Shown here in pieces: positions 1 through 9,453 of a DNA stretch of 64,000 nt. The notes beneath the pieces were generated by a model. The model saw only the letters and a list, made by a program, of their open reading frames with translations. It had not been told where the DNA came from and did no database searches. Position 1 is the stretch's first letter. Every line of letters starts with the position of its first letter. The stretch is from Streptomyces sp. R21 (GTDB lineage: Bacteria > Actinomycetota > Actinomycetes > Streptomycetales > Streptomycetaceae): assembly GCF_041051975.1 (NCBI RefSeq), contig NZ_CP163435.1:248001-312000 (forward strand), read 5' to 3'. The position numbers and the translations under genes are program-made.

Positions 1-3000
1 GGGCGGCAGCGCGGGGTAGCGTGCCGGATCGCCGGTCATGGTGAAGCCGGTGACGATGTGCGTCTCGGTGGGCCCGTACTGGTTTTCCAGGAGGACGCCG
101 TCGGCCGGCAGGGCGGCGCACAGGCGGCGGATCTCGTCGGTGACGCGCAGCTGCTCCCCCGCCGAGATGATCACCCTGAGGGCGCGGGGCACCAGGCCCA
201 GCGCGGCGGAGGTCTCCGCGAGCTGCTGGAGCGCCACGTAGGGCAGGAAGACCCGCTCGACGCGTTCCTGGTCGAGCAGGCGCAGCAGGGCGGGGAAGTC
301 CAGGCGCTGCTGTTCGCCGACGAGTTGCAGCGTGGTGCCCGCGCACAGGGTGGCGAAGATTTCCTGCAGGTGGACGTCGAAGCCGAGGGCGGAGAACTGC
401 AGGGTGGGGCCGGTCACCGCGCCGCTGGGGATGCGGTTTTGCCAGCGGATGAGGCCGGCCAGGGCGCGGTGCGGCATCGTGACGGCTTTGGGGTGGCCGG
501 TGGAGCCGGAGGTGAACAGGACGTAGCAGGTGCTGTCGGGGTCGATCACCGGCGGCTCGAACGGTGCGGCGGGGGCGGTGTCCGGGTCATCGCCAGGCAG
601 GTGCAGGGACTCGGCCGCGAGCAGCGGGGCGTCGCCCAGCAGTCCCGCGTGGTGCTGTGGGGCGATGACGGTGAAGGGCCGGACCGTCTCGAGCATCGCG
701 GCGATGCGGGCGGGCGGGTAGCCGGTGTCCAGCGGGACGCTGGCCAGGCCCGCGCGGGCCACGCCGAGGACGGCCGCGACGTAGTGCGGGCCGCGGTCCA
801 TGGCGATGCCGATCCGGGCCCCGGGGGTGGCGCCGTCGGCCAGCAGCCGGCGGGCGATCAGGTCCGCGGCGCGGTCGAGTCGGCGGTAGGTCCAGCGCTG
901 TTCTTCGAAGGCGAGGGCGATCGCGTCGGGCGCTGCTTCGGCGCGGGCGTGGACGGCCCGGGCCAGGTCGAGGGGCACCGCCGCCCCATCCCCGGTGTCG
1001 TCGGTGTCGTCGGTGTCGGTGTTGGTGTCGTCGGTGGCTTCGGCGGGTCCGCGGCCGGGTGCGGTGGCCGACCGGGGGGCCAGGAAGGCCAGGTCCGCGC
1101 TCTCGTCGGGGTGGGTGAGGATGCGCTGAAGGATCCGCACGTAGGTGTCGGCGATCAGCGCGGCCTGGCCGGGGGTGTAGGCGCGGCCGTCGCAGTCCAG
1201 GCTCAGCCGCAGGCGGCCGTCGACGGGGTGGACGATGGCACTGACCAGCAGGCCGATGCCGCTCTCCTCCCAGGTCTGCACCGACAGCATGTCGAGTTCG
1301 GGCAGCCGCAGCACCGTGTCCAGCACGTGCAGGTGCACGTAGTTGAACGCGGTGTCGATGAGCGGGCCGCCGAAGTCCTCCTGGATGCGGCTGAGCGGGT
1401 AGTGGCGGTGTCCGAAGCTCTCCCGCTCCTGGCGGAAGACCTCCTGCACGTGCTCGCCCAGGCTGCGCGCGGCGGCATCCACCCGCAGCGGCAGGGTGTT
1501 GAGGAACAGCCCGGCGGTGCGGTCGGCGCCCGGCTGCTCCGAGCGGCCGTGCACCACCAGCCCCGTCGTCACGTCGCCCTGCCCGGACAGCAGCCGCAGC
1601 GTCAGGCTGTGGGCGGCGAACAGCGTCGACTTCACCGGCAGTCCGCGCGCGCGGGTGAAGTCCCGCAGCCGCTCCTGAAGCTCGTCGGGCAGCGTGGCCA
1701 GGTGGGTGAAACGGCCGGCCGCACCGGGCTGCTGGGCGGTCGCGAACCTCGGCAGCTGCAGCGGTACGGCGCCGCGCAGCCGCGTCTCCCAGTAGCCGCG
1801 GGCCTCGGGCGAGGTGAGGGCCGCGAGCTCCGCGGCCACGTACAGCGCCGGTGAGGGCAGCGCAGTGGCGGACACGGCGGGGATGTCCGCCCCCAGGCCG
1901 TGCAGATAGTCCTGGAGCAGCTCGCTCAGCAGGGCGGCGACGCTTCCGCCGTCCAGGACGGCGTGGTGGAAGCTCAGCACGAGGTCGATGCGGCCCGGCC
2001 GGGCGTGGACGCGCAGCAGGTGCAGCGGGCCCGCCTCGAAGTCGTAGCGGTGACGGCGGCGTTCGGTGATGTGCCGGGCCAGCTCGGCGTCCGCCGCCGC
2101 CTCGCCGGCGCCGCGCAGGTCGCGGCACTCCAGCGCGCCCGGAGCCGGCGGGCGCACGATCTGCAGCGGCTCGGAGTACCCGGCCAGCGAGATGACGGAG
2201 CGCAGCGCGGGATGCCGGGCCGTCAGCCGGTCGTAGCAGGCACGCAGCCGCTGCGGATCCCAGGGCATCCGCAGGCTGTAGTGGAAGACGTCCCGGTAGG
2301 GGCCCAGGTCCGGCCGGCCGTCCCCGGCACCGGCCTCTGTGTCTGGGTCTGGGTCTGGGTCTGGGTCTGGGTCTGCGGAGCGCAGGCTGTGGTAGACCAT
2401 GCCCAGTTGCAGGCGGCTGAGCGGGAAGGCGTCCTGCGCGCCGTCCACGTCCAGGCGGTGGCGGTCCGCGGGCGCCGCCAGGGCGAACGGGGCGGGCGCC
2501 GCGGCCCCGCTCTCGCCCTCGCCCCGGTCGCCGGCCGGGACGGCGTGCTCGGCCAGCGCGGCCACCGTCGGATGCTGCATCAGGTCGCGGATCTCGAACC
2601 GCAGTCCGCGCCGTTCGGCCTCGGCGCGCACCCGCAGCGCCAGCAGGGAGTCCCCGCCCAGCGCGTAGAAGTCGTCGTGCACGCCCGCCCCGGTGCCCAG
2701 GACCTGCGACCACACGGCGGCCAGCACGGACTCGGCGCCCGCCCGCGGGGGCCGGGACGGTGCGGCCGCGCGCTCGGGCGCGGGCAGCGCGGCCCGGTCC
2801 AGTTTCCCGTTCGGCGTCAGCGGCAGCGCCTCAACCCACCGCCAGGCGGCCGGTATCAGCGGGCCGGGCAGGGTGCGGGCCAGCTCGGCGCGCAGCAGCG
2901 CCGGGGCGATCTCCCGCTCGCCGGTGAGATAGGCCACCAGATGGGTGCCCTGCTCCGCGGTGGTGCGGGCCACCACCGCCGCGGCGCGCACGCCCGCGAT

Positions 3001-5691
3001 CGCGGTGAGCGCCGCCTGGACCTCGCCGGGTTCGACCCGGTGCCCGCGGATCTTGACCTGGTCGTCGATCCGGCCGAGGTATTCAAACAGTCCCCCGGCC
3101 GTCCGGCGGGCGAGGTCACCGGTGCGGTACAGGCGCCCGCCCGGCGTGAACGGGTCGGCCGTGAACCGCTCGCGGCTCAGCTCCGGGCGGCCCAGATAGC
3201 CGCGCGCCACCTGGATGCCGCCGATGCACAACTCGCCGGGCACACCGGCCGGTTGCGGCTCGTCGCCCGGGCCGAGCACGTACAGCTGGGTGTTGTCGAC
3301 CGGGCGGCCGATCGGCACGTGCCGCACCCGGTGGGCGGGGTCGTCCGGGCAGTCGTAGTAGGTGACGTCGACGGTGGCCTCGGTGGGGCCGTAGAGGTTG
3401 ACCAGCCGCGGCGGCCGCTCCAGCGCGGCGAAGAGTGCGGTGAACCGGTTGACCAGATCGGGCGTGAGCGCCTCGCCGCTGCAGAACACATAACGCAGCG
3501 ACGCCGCGCGGGACACCGCCGCGGGCTCGTCCTCCAGCATGTCCAGGAACGGGCCGAGCATGGCGGGCACGAAGTGCACGACCGTGACCTGGTGGGCGGC
3601 GACGGCCCGCAGGATCTCCCGCGGGTCGCGGTGGGCCCGGGGCGGGAGCATGGCCACCGCCGCGCCGGAGGCCGCCCACCAGAACAGCTCCCACACGGAC
3701 ACGTCGAACGAGGCCGGGGTCTTCTGCAGGATCACGTCGCTAGGGCCGAGGGGGTAGCGGCGCTGCATCCACAGCAGCCGGTTGACCACCGAGCGGTGCT
3801 CGACCATGACCCCCTTGGGGCCGCCGGTCGACCCGGACGTGTAGATGACGTAGGCGAGATGGCCGCCCGGCACGTCACCGGGCGCCGTCACACGGCCGGG
3901 CGAAGGGCCGTCGGAGAGGGGAAGGGTGTCGACGCGGATCACCGCCGCGGGCGCCTGGGGCGGCACCAGGTGTGCGGTCGACTCCTCGGCGAGCACCGCC
4001 ACCGCCCCGCTGTCGCGCAGCAGATACGCGATGCGCTCGGCCGGGTAGTCGGGGTCGACGGGCACATAGGCCGCCCCGGCGCGCAGCACGCCCAGCAGGG
4101 CCGCCGGCAGCGCGACGCCGCGCTCCAACAGCACCGCGACCCTCTCCTGCGCCGCCACCCCCGCCCGCCCGAGCGCATCTGCCACCCGGGCGGCATACGC
4201 CTCCAGCGCGGCGTACGTCATCGCACCGGCGGCATCGCGCACCGCGACCTGCTCGGGGCTGCGCCGGGCCTGCTGTTCGAACAGTCCGTGCACCGTGGCG
4301 CCGTGGGGCAGCGGTGTGCTGGGCCCGCGGGCGGCGTCCAGCGCGGCCGCCCGCCCGGCGGCGTCCAGGAGCGGGATGCGGGCGGCGGGCCGGGCCGGGT
4401 CGGCGAGGCCGTGCACCAGCAGGGCGCGCAGATGCTCCGCCACCCGCGCGGGCGGCAGGTCGTCGTCGAACACGTCCGGGGCGCAGTCGAGTTCGATCCG
4501 GACACCGCCGGTGCCCCGGTGGTGGACGACCAGGATCGCCAGCGCGTCCTGGTCGTGCCGGCGCTGGTGGCCGGTGCGCTCCTGGACCAGCCCCGCCACG
4601 TCGGGCAGTTCGGGCAGGTTCAGGTAGGAGATGGTGGCGTCGAACAGCCGCCGCCCGCCGCCGGTGGCGGATGCGGCGGGCCGGGGCACATCGCCGGGGG
4701 CGAGCCTTTCGTGGCGGCGCAGCTCCCGGACGTCGGCGGCGACCTGTGCGGCTGCCGCGCCGAGGGTGCGGTCGGGGGGTGCGGGGACGCGCAGCGGGAG
4801 CGTGGTGGCGAAGTGCCCGACGGTGGCGGCGTGCTGCGGGGTGCGCCGGTTGAGGAAGGCGACCCCCAGGACCGTCTCGTCCGTGCCGTGCAGGCGGGCA
4901 AGATAGGTGCCCAGCGCCGCGGCGACGTAGGAGAAGACGGAGCTGCCCATGGCCCGGATCCCGGCCACCTCCCCGGGCTCCAGGGTGAGCAACACCCGCC
5001 GGGCCGCCGTCGCGGGCGGCGCCGGGCGCCGGGCGAACAGCGCCGGGACCGCGCCGCCGAGCCGCTCACGGAAGTAGTCCTGGTCCAGGCGGTGCTCGGC
5101 GCCGCCGCGGTAGGCGAGGTCCTCCTCGACGAACGCGCGATACGACGGCGCGCCGGGCTCCTCGGGATCACCCTGCGTGTCGGGTGATCCCGGTGCGTCG
5201 GACGACCGGCCGTCTGCTGCGTGCCGCGCGTAGTCGGCGAGGACCTGGGTGAGAAGCAGGTCCAGCGCGTAGCCGTCCGCCACGATGTGGTGGGCGCGCA
5301 GGACGATGTGGACGTGCTGCGCGTCCTGCCGCAGCAGGGCCGCGTAAAAGAGCCGGTCGGCTCCCAGCCGCATGGGCACGGTGAGCGCGGCGTCCACCAG
5401 GCCGGCGCACGCGGCCGCCGGGTCCGCCTGCCCGGACAGGTCCCAGACCTCGGCCGGGGCGAGCTGGGGATCGGTCCACTGGTAGGGGACGCCGCCGGCC
5501 TCGCCGAACCGGGCGCGCAGCGCGTCATGACGGCGCGTCACCCGCTCCAGGCTCCCGGCCAGTACGTCGAGGTCCACCGGGCCGCGCAGCCGTTCATGGG
5601 CGGTGATGGTGAACTGCGGCGACTGTTCGGCGGACCCGCACACGGTCCAGATGTCCCGCTGGTGAGCCGTCAGCGGGAAACGCTCCGTCAT
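1..5691 (-). CDS. Non-ribosomal peptide synthetase, C-A-PCP-C-A..., 3' end beyond window
   Basis: This is a two-module NRPS that begins at the ATG at 5691 and reads without a stop for 1897 codons to the window edge. Condensation domain 1 has HHIVADG at residues 134-140. Adenylation domain 1 has YTSGSTGGPKG near residue 617 and FDVSVWELF. Its specificity residues, read by alignment to GrsA, give D-V-W-H-F-S-L-V-D, the classic serine code. The carrier domain has GGDSL with the phosphopantetheine serine at about 1015. Condensation domain 2 has HHAVLDG at 1242-1248. Adenylation domain 2 has FTSGSTGHPKAV near 1726, and its code D-V-Q-F-I-A-Q-I-V is closest to proline-type codes (weak call). Two acidic repeat insertions lie at about 1106-1118 and 1550-1564. 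The protein is cytosolic. A C domain first in the chain suggests an acyl-primed or downstream subunit. Whether it belongs to the polyketide pathway or to a separate peptide or siderophore pathway cannot be told from this window. Confidence 0.93.
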   Translation of the reverse strand, partial: MTERFPLTAHQRDIWTVCGSAEQSPQFTITAHERLRGPVDLDVLAGSLERVTRRHDALRARFGEAGGVPYQWTDPQLAPAEVWDLSGQADPAAACAGLVDAALTVPMRLGADRLFYAALLRQDAQHVHIVLRAHHIVADGYALDLLLTQVLADYARHAADGRSSDAPGSPDTQGDPEEPGAPSYRAFVEEDLAYRGGAEHRLDQDYFRERLGGAVPALFARRPAPPATAARRVLLTLEPGEVAGIRAMGSSVFSYVAAALGTYLARLHGTDETVLGVAFLNRRTPQHAATVGHFATTLPLRVPAPPDRTLGAAAAQVAADVRELRRHERLAPGDVPRPAASATGGGRRLFDATISYLNLPELPDVAGLVQERTGHQRRHDQDALAILVVHHRGTGGVRIELDCAPDVFDDDLPPARVAEHLRALLVHGLADPARPAARIPLLDAAGRAAALDAARGPSTPLPHGATVHGLFEQQARRSPEQVAVRDAAGAMTYAALEAYAARVADALGRAGVAAQERVAVLLERGVALPAALLGVLRAGAAYVPVDPDYPAERIAYLLRDSGAVAVLAEESTAHLVPPQAPAAVIRVDTLPLSDGPSPGRVTAPGDVPGGHLAYVIYTSGSTGGPKGVMVEHRSVVNRLLWMQRRYPLGPSDVILQKTPASFDVSVWELFWWAASGAAVAMLPPRAHRDPREILRAVAAHQVTVVHFVPAMLGPFLDMLEDEPAAVSRAASLRYVFCSGEALTPDLVNRFTALFAALERPPRLVNLYGPTEATVDVTYYDCPDDPAHRVRHVPIGRPVDNTQLYVLGPGDEPQPAGVPGELCIGGIQVARGYLGRPELSRERFTADPFTPGGRLYRTGDLARRTAGGLFEYLGRIDDQVKIRGHRVEPGEVQAALTAIAGVRAAAVVARTTAEQGTHLVAYLTGEREIAPALLRAELARTLPGPLIPAAWRWVEALPLTPNGKLDRAALPAPERAAAPSRPPRAGAESVLAAVWSQVLGTGAGVHDDFYALGGDSLLALRVRAEAERRGLRFEIRDLMQHPTVAALAEHAVPAGDRGEGESGAAAPAPFALAAPADRHRLDVDGAQDAFPLSRLQLGMVYHSLRSADPDPDPDPDPDTEAGAGDGRPDLGPYRDVFHYSLRMPWDPQRLRACYDRLTARHPALRSVISLAGYSEPLQIVRPPAPGALECRDLRGAGEAAADAELARHITERRRHRYDFEAGPLHLLRVHARPGRIDLVLSFHHAVLDGGSVAALLSELLQDYLHGLGADIPAVSATALPSPALYVAAELAALTSPEARGYWETRLRGAVPLQLPRFATAQQPGAAGRFTHLATLPDELQERLRDFTRARGLPVKSTLFAAHSLTLRLLSGQGDVTTGLVVHGRSEQPGADRTAGLFLNTLPLRVDAAARSLGEHVQEVFRQERESFGHRHYPLSRIQEDFGGPLIDTAFNYVHLHVLDTVLRLPELDMLSVQTWEESGIGLLVSAIVHPVDGRLRLSLDCDGRAYTPGQAALIADTYVRILQRILTHPDESADLAFLAPRSATAPGRGPAEATDDTNTDTDDTDDTGDGAAVPLDLARAVHARAEAAPDAIALAFEEQRWTYRRLDRAADLIARRLLADGATPGARIGIAMDRGPHYVAAVLGVARAGLASVPLDTGYPPARIAAMLETVRPFTVIAPQHHAGLLGDAPLLAAESLHLPGDDPDTAPAAPFEPPVIDPDSTCYVLFTSGSTGHPKAVTMPHRALAGLIRWQNRIPSGAVTGPTLQFSALGFDVHLQEIFATLCAGTTLQLVGEQQRLDFPALLRLLDQERVERVFLPYVALQQLAETSAALGLVPRALRVIISAGEQLRVTDEIRRLCAALPADGVLLENQYGPTETHIVTGFTMTGDPARYPALPP
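1000..1042. repeat. GTGTCG/TCG microsatellite inside NRPS
   Basis: A run of GTGTCGTCG-type units lies inside the NRPS gene. On the minus strand it encodes an Asp/Thr-rich stretch (DDTNTDTDDTDDT) in the linker between condensation domain 2 and adenylation domain 2. The reading frame is kept. Confidence 0.7.
2339..2376. repeat. GTCTGG hexanucleotide tandem repeat, (Asp-Pro)n in NRPS
   Basis: About six copies of a GTCTGG hexamer occur in a row. On the coding strand they read (GACCCA)n and give an Asp-Pro repeat near the start of condensation domain 2. The insertion is in frame and is not part of the usual C-domain core. Confidence 0.85.
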
Positions 5692-6437
5692 GGCCGGCTC
5701 CCCGGGACGGCCGGCACCAGGGGGCAAAAAGCCCGGCCGGCCGGGCCCGCCGGGCCCGCCGGGAAGTCGCCGCCCCTGCGCCCGCAGTCGTCATGCCGGT
5801 CCCGGAGCGCCCCGTGGTCCGCCTGCACCCGCGCGTCACCGGCGTCGCCGCGTATCCCCCGCATGCCATCCCTCTCCCCCGGCTGATCGACCGGCGGCCA
5901 CTGTTCCAAGGTGGCCTAAAGGCACCCTTCAGCTATCCGGAGTCCGACGCCCCGCGCCGGCAGCCCAGCTCGCCGCAGGCTTCGACGCGCAGGAGAAAGG
6001 GGCGGCTCACACACCACAACGGCTGTGAGCGGCGGCAGACGAGGCCGGCCGCGAGCCCGGACGGATGCGGCGCTGACCATGGCGGGTTCGGTCCCTTCCG
6101 CCGAGTTCAGCCGTGAAGTTGTCCGGTCTGCGGACGCCGGAGGCGTCGGGCCGAACGGATGGGGCGGGGGCGTGTCCTGTGTTCTACGGCTTCGCCGGTC
6201 CCGCTCGGCTTCGGGCAGCGCGGGACAGCTGGGGACGGCGCCGGGTGCTGCCGAGGGGCGTGGGCCGGATCCGCTCCGGTGGTACCCGGGCCGCCCGGGG
6301 ACGAGCGTCCGCTGACCGGTGTCCCGGCGCGGGGCGAGTTGGCCGGTAGCGGGTCTGGGGGAATGCGGGCCTCGGTGCTGAGGTGAGGGCCCAGCGTCGC
6401 GTGCCTGAAGCCGCGGCCTTTCAGAGAGGGGATGCCC
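5692..6437. promoter_or_regulatory. Divergent intergenic region, NRPS / peptidase
   Basis: This gene-free stretch separates the NRPS start (-) from the peptidase start (+), so it should carry both promoters. I see a duplicated GGGCCCGCC unit near 5743-5763 and an imperfect inverted repeat at 5908-5929 (AAGGTGGCC against GGCACCCTT). No convincing small gene was found. The short open frames here are arginine/proline-rich shadows without a ribosome-binding site. Confidence 0.5.
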
Positions 6438-9212
6438 ATGGCGTTCCTCAGGTCCAAGTCGACGGGATACCGCTGCGCGGTGGCGTGCCCGACCGGACAG
6501 GGATGGTCGGCGATGTTCCTGCGGCCCGGCAGGGCCGCGGGCGTCAGCGAAACAGGGCTGCTTTTCGAGGCGGCCACCCACGACGCGTTCGGGGGGCAGT
6601 TCACCGACCTGCGGCAGGCGGCGTACCAGAACTTCAAGCTGTACCCGGAGGCGGTGTTACAACTGCCCGCCCACACCGACGGGTCGGCGCAGTACCTGTT
6701 CATCACCGGCACCGACAGCCTGACCTACCGCGTGGGCACCGGTGCCGTCCAGCACAACCAGCTGGAGATGCTCTCCTGGCTGCCCGCCGACTGGCAGTAC
6801 AACGTCGACGCCCTGCTGCAGGCGCCCAATTCGGCGGCGGACGAGTGGCGCACGTACCTGTTCAAGGGCAGCCGGGTCATCACCTACAACTGGACCAGGG
6901 TCTGGGCGCCCATCGAGCGCAATGCGCTGATCACCGACGGGCCGGACGCGGACGCGCCGGGCTGGGCCCAGCTCCCGGCCGACTTCCGCGCCGACCTCGA
7001 CCACGTCGTCGCGCTGCCGCCCGCCTCCGGCGGCATACGCCGCTCGCTGCTCGTCAAGGGGGACATGGGGCTCGTCCTCAACTGGCGCACCGGAGTGGAG
7101 ACGTCGGGCGCGCTCACCTCACTGACCACGGGCCTGGGCGCGTTGCCGGCGCCCTATCCGACACCGTATCTCCCGATGTCGGGAACGTACCGGGCCACCA
7201 ACGCCGATCAGAGCATCGAGGCGCGGGTCGACGTCGACGGGGTGGGCACGCTGTCCACGATCAGCGGCGACCTGTTCACGGTGGCGGGCGGAACCACCGC
7301 CTACGCCAACTCCTTCCGCTCCACCAGTGTGGAGGTGCAGTGGACCGAGACCTACGTGGTGGTGGTGGGCAAGGGACTCACCTGGGCCACCGCGGCACCC
7401 GACCTCACCCAGGTCCGGATCCTGCTCTACCTCACCGCGGCCGGTCAGCCGGCCCGGTCGGCCGGATGGCTGACCCTGGAGGACGCCAACTCCTACCGCG
7501 CCGTCTGGTACGACCTGCCCAAGACGTCCGCGTACTTCCGCACCGTCGACTACGAGGTCGACACGGTGGTCGGGGAGGCGGAGCTCGTCCGCTACGACAC
7601 GGCCAACGCCGCCACGCCGCCCGGGTATGCCAACCGGGTCATCACCGTGCCGTCCGCGTTCGCCGAGGCGGGCCTCGAGCTGCGGATCGCCGGGACCCGC
7701 AACGTGCTCGACACCACCGGCACCGGTACGGACCTGCTGTGGTCCAGCGCCGAGCTGCACGCGGCCATGGTGGCGAACTTCAGCGGGCACCGCGACGTGC
7801 CGCAGTGGAAGCTGTGGGCCCTGGTCGCGGGCAAGTACGCCGACGGCGAGGGCACCGCCGGGATCATGTTCGACACGACCGGTCTGCAGCGGCAGGGCAT
7901 GGCCGTGTTCGAGCAGACCCTGAGGGAATACGGCCTGGCCGGACACGCCTGGGACATGCACACCTACGTCCACGAGATCGGCCACGCCTTCAACCTGCTG
8001 CACTCGTCGCAGAAGAACATCGCGAACCCGCCCGCGCCGCTGGGGCCCCGCAACGGCTTCGGCGACCTGTCATGGATGAACTACCCGCACCTCTACCAGG
8101 GGAGCACCGGCAACGGGGTCGACGCGTACTGGGGTGACTTCCCCTTCCAGTTCAGCCAGGACGAGATCCGGCACCTGCGCCACGGCTTCTACCGGCACGT
8201 CATCATGGGCGGCAGCAACTTCATCGCCGACGCCGCGATGGACCTCTCGGCGGCGGAGGCGTTCGCCCTGCCACTGACCGATGAATCCGGCCTCGCGCTG
8301 GAGCTGCAGGGCCAGGACGCGTTCGAGTACGGCGAACCCGTCGTCGCCCAGATCAAGTTGAGCCGCACCGGCAGCCGCAAAGACGTCGTGGTCGCGCCCG
8401 ACCTGCAGCCATCGGCAGGGCATGTGATCGTCGCGATCACCGACCCCTACGGCCGCTCCCGGATGTTCCGGCCTCTCACCCGCGTATGCGCGGGCCACGA
8501 CGGTGCAGCGGACACCGTCGCGCTCACGGAGGCGGCGCCGTCCCTCTACACCAGCGTGTACCTCGGCTACGGCGCCGAAGGGCTCTACTTCAGCGAGCCC
8601 GGCCTGTACAAGGTGACCGCCGCCTACCAGGCCCCCGACGGATCACGCGCGGTCTCCGCCTCGCGCACGGTCCGGGTCCGCCAGCCGCTCGCCCGCGACG
8701 CGCAGCACATCGGCGAACTGATGACGGGCGACGACCAGGGCCGGCTGCTGACGTTCCTCGGCTCCGACGCACCGCAGCTGCAGGCCGGCAACGACGCCCT
8801 GCAGGAAGTCATCGAACGCTACGGCGACCACCCCCTGGCCGCGCACGCCCGGCTGGCCCGCGGCGCCAACGCCGGACGCCACTTCCAGCACATCCGCGAC
8901 GGCCGGCTCGTCGTGCGCGAACCCGACATCAAGGAGAGCGTCCAGCAGCTCAGTGCCGCCATCAACGCCTCCACCGGCGACGAGGGCCTGGACAACATCA
9001 CCCTGGGCCAGGCGATGCGCCGCCTGGCCCGCGTCCATGCCAAGGACGGAAACCTCCTGGAAGCGGACGCCGTACTCGACAAGATGGTCGCCACCTTCCG
9101 GGGCAAGGGCCTGCCCGCGGCGGTCCAGAAGACCATCCAGGCGCAGGCGGAGAAGACCCGCGCAACCATCCACCAGGGCAAGACCCAGACCACCCGCCGC
9201 AAGAAGAAGTAA
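6438..9212 (+). CDS. Hemopexin-repeat-like zinc metallopeptidase (metzincin-type)
   Basis: A large protein of about 924 residues. The start at 6438 is preferred over the ATG at 6432 because GAGAGGGG lies about 8 bases upstream of it. The N-terminal third has repeats such as YLFITG and YLFKG, reminiscent of hemopexin-like blades. A TYVHEIGHAFNLLH segment at about residue 512 has the metzincin-style HExxHxxxxxH zinc site with the catalytic glutamate. The C-terminal part is acidic or helical and ends in a lysine/arginine tail. No signal peptide is obvious, so export is unclear. Codon 74 (6657-6659) is TTA, which in Streptomyces makes translation depend on the bldA tRNA. It lies alone on its strand between the NRPS and the response regulator. 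A role in the pathway is not evident, and it may mark the left flank of the cluster. Confidence 0.75.
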   Translation: MAFLRSKSTGYRCAVACPTGQGWSAMFLRPGRAAGVSETGLLFEAATHDAFGGQFTDLRQAAYQNFKLYPEAVLQLPAHTDGSAQYLFITGTDSLTYRVGTGAVQHNQLEMLSWLPADWQYNVDALLQAPNSAADEWRTYLFKGSRVITYNWTRVWAPIERNALITDGPDADAPGWAQLPADFRADLDHVVALPPASGGIRRSLLVKGDMGLVLNWRTGVETSGALTSLTTGLGALPAPYPTPYLPMSGTYRATNADQSIEARVDVDGVGTLSTISGDLFTVAGGTTAYANSFRSTSVEVQWTETYVVVVGKGLTWATAAPDLTQVRILLYLTAAGQPARSAGWLTLEDANSYRAVWYDLPKTSAYFRTVDYEVDTVVGEAELVRYDTANAATPPGYANRVITVPSAFAEAGLELRIAGTRNVLDTTGTGTDLLWSSAELHAAMVANFSGHRDVPQWKLWALVAGKYADGEGTAGIMFDTTGLQRQGMAVFEQTLREYGLAGHAWDMHTYVHEIGHAFNLLHSSQKNIANPPAPLGPRNGFGDLSWMNYPHLYQGSTGNGVDAYWGDFPFQFSQDEIRHLRHGFYRHVIMGGSNFIADAAMDLSAAEAFALPLTDESGLALELQGQDAFEYGEPVVAQIKLSRTGSRKDVVVAPDLQPSAGHVIVAITDPYGRSRMFRPLTRVCAGHDGAADTVALTEAAPSLYTSVYLGYGAEGLYFSEPGLYKVTAAYQAPDGSRAVSASRTVRVRQPLARDAQHIGELMTGDDQGRLLTFLGSDAPQLQAGNDALQEVIERYGDHPLAAHARLARGANAGRHFQHIRDGRLVVREPDIKESVQQLSAAINASTGDEGLDNITLGQAMRRLARVHAKDGNLLEADAVLDKMVATFRGKGLPAAVQKTIQAQAEKTRATIHQGKTQTTRRKKK

Positions 9213-9415
9213 CCCTCCCTCCGCGGGTCCGGCCTCGGCAGCTTTTTGGCCCCGGCAGATGGCGTCGCGCGGAGCAGGAGAGGGCACAGCGCCCGGGAAA
9301 CGAGCCGGCCGTGGACGGGGTACGCCCTTCCCCGGCCGGCTCACGACGGTGCCCGCGGACGCGCCGGTGCACACCCGACAGGGGGCAGCACACCCCGGCC
9401 ACCCCACCGCCGCGG

Positions 9416-9438
9416 GCCCGGCCGGAAAACGGCCGGGC
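9416..9438 (-). terminator. Hairpin terminator after response regulator
   Basis: Perfect 9-bp arms (GCCCGGCCG at 9416-9424 and CGGCCGGGC at 9430-9438) flank a GAAAA loop just past the regulator's stop codon. It sits between convergent genes and could serve both. Confidence 0.6.
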
Positions 9439-9453
9439 AACCCGGCCGGCAGG

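Noticed and set aside
58..5187. Very long plus-strand open frames over 58-1854 and 1900-5187
   Set aside because: They are antisense shadows of the NRPS. Their translations are Gly/Arg/Gln-rich with no motifs, whereas the minus strand gives clear C, A and PCP motifs.
5594..5909. Small minus-strand open frames upstream of the NRPS
   Set aside because: Arg/Gly/Ala-rich translations without ribosome-binding sites; they overlap the NRPS start.
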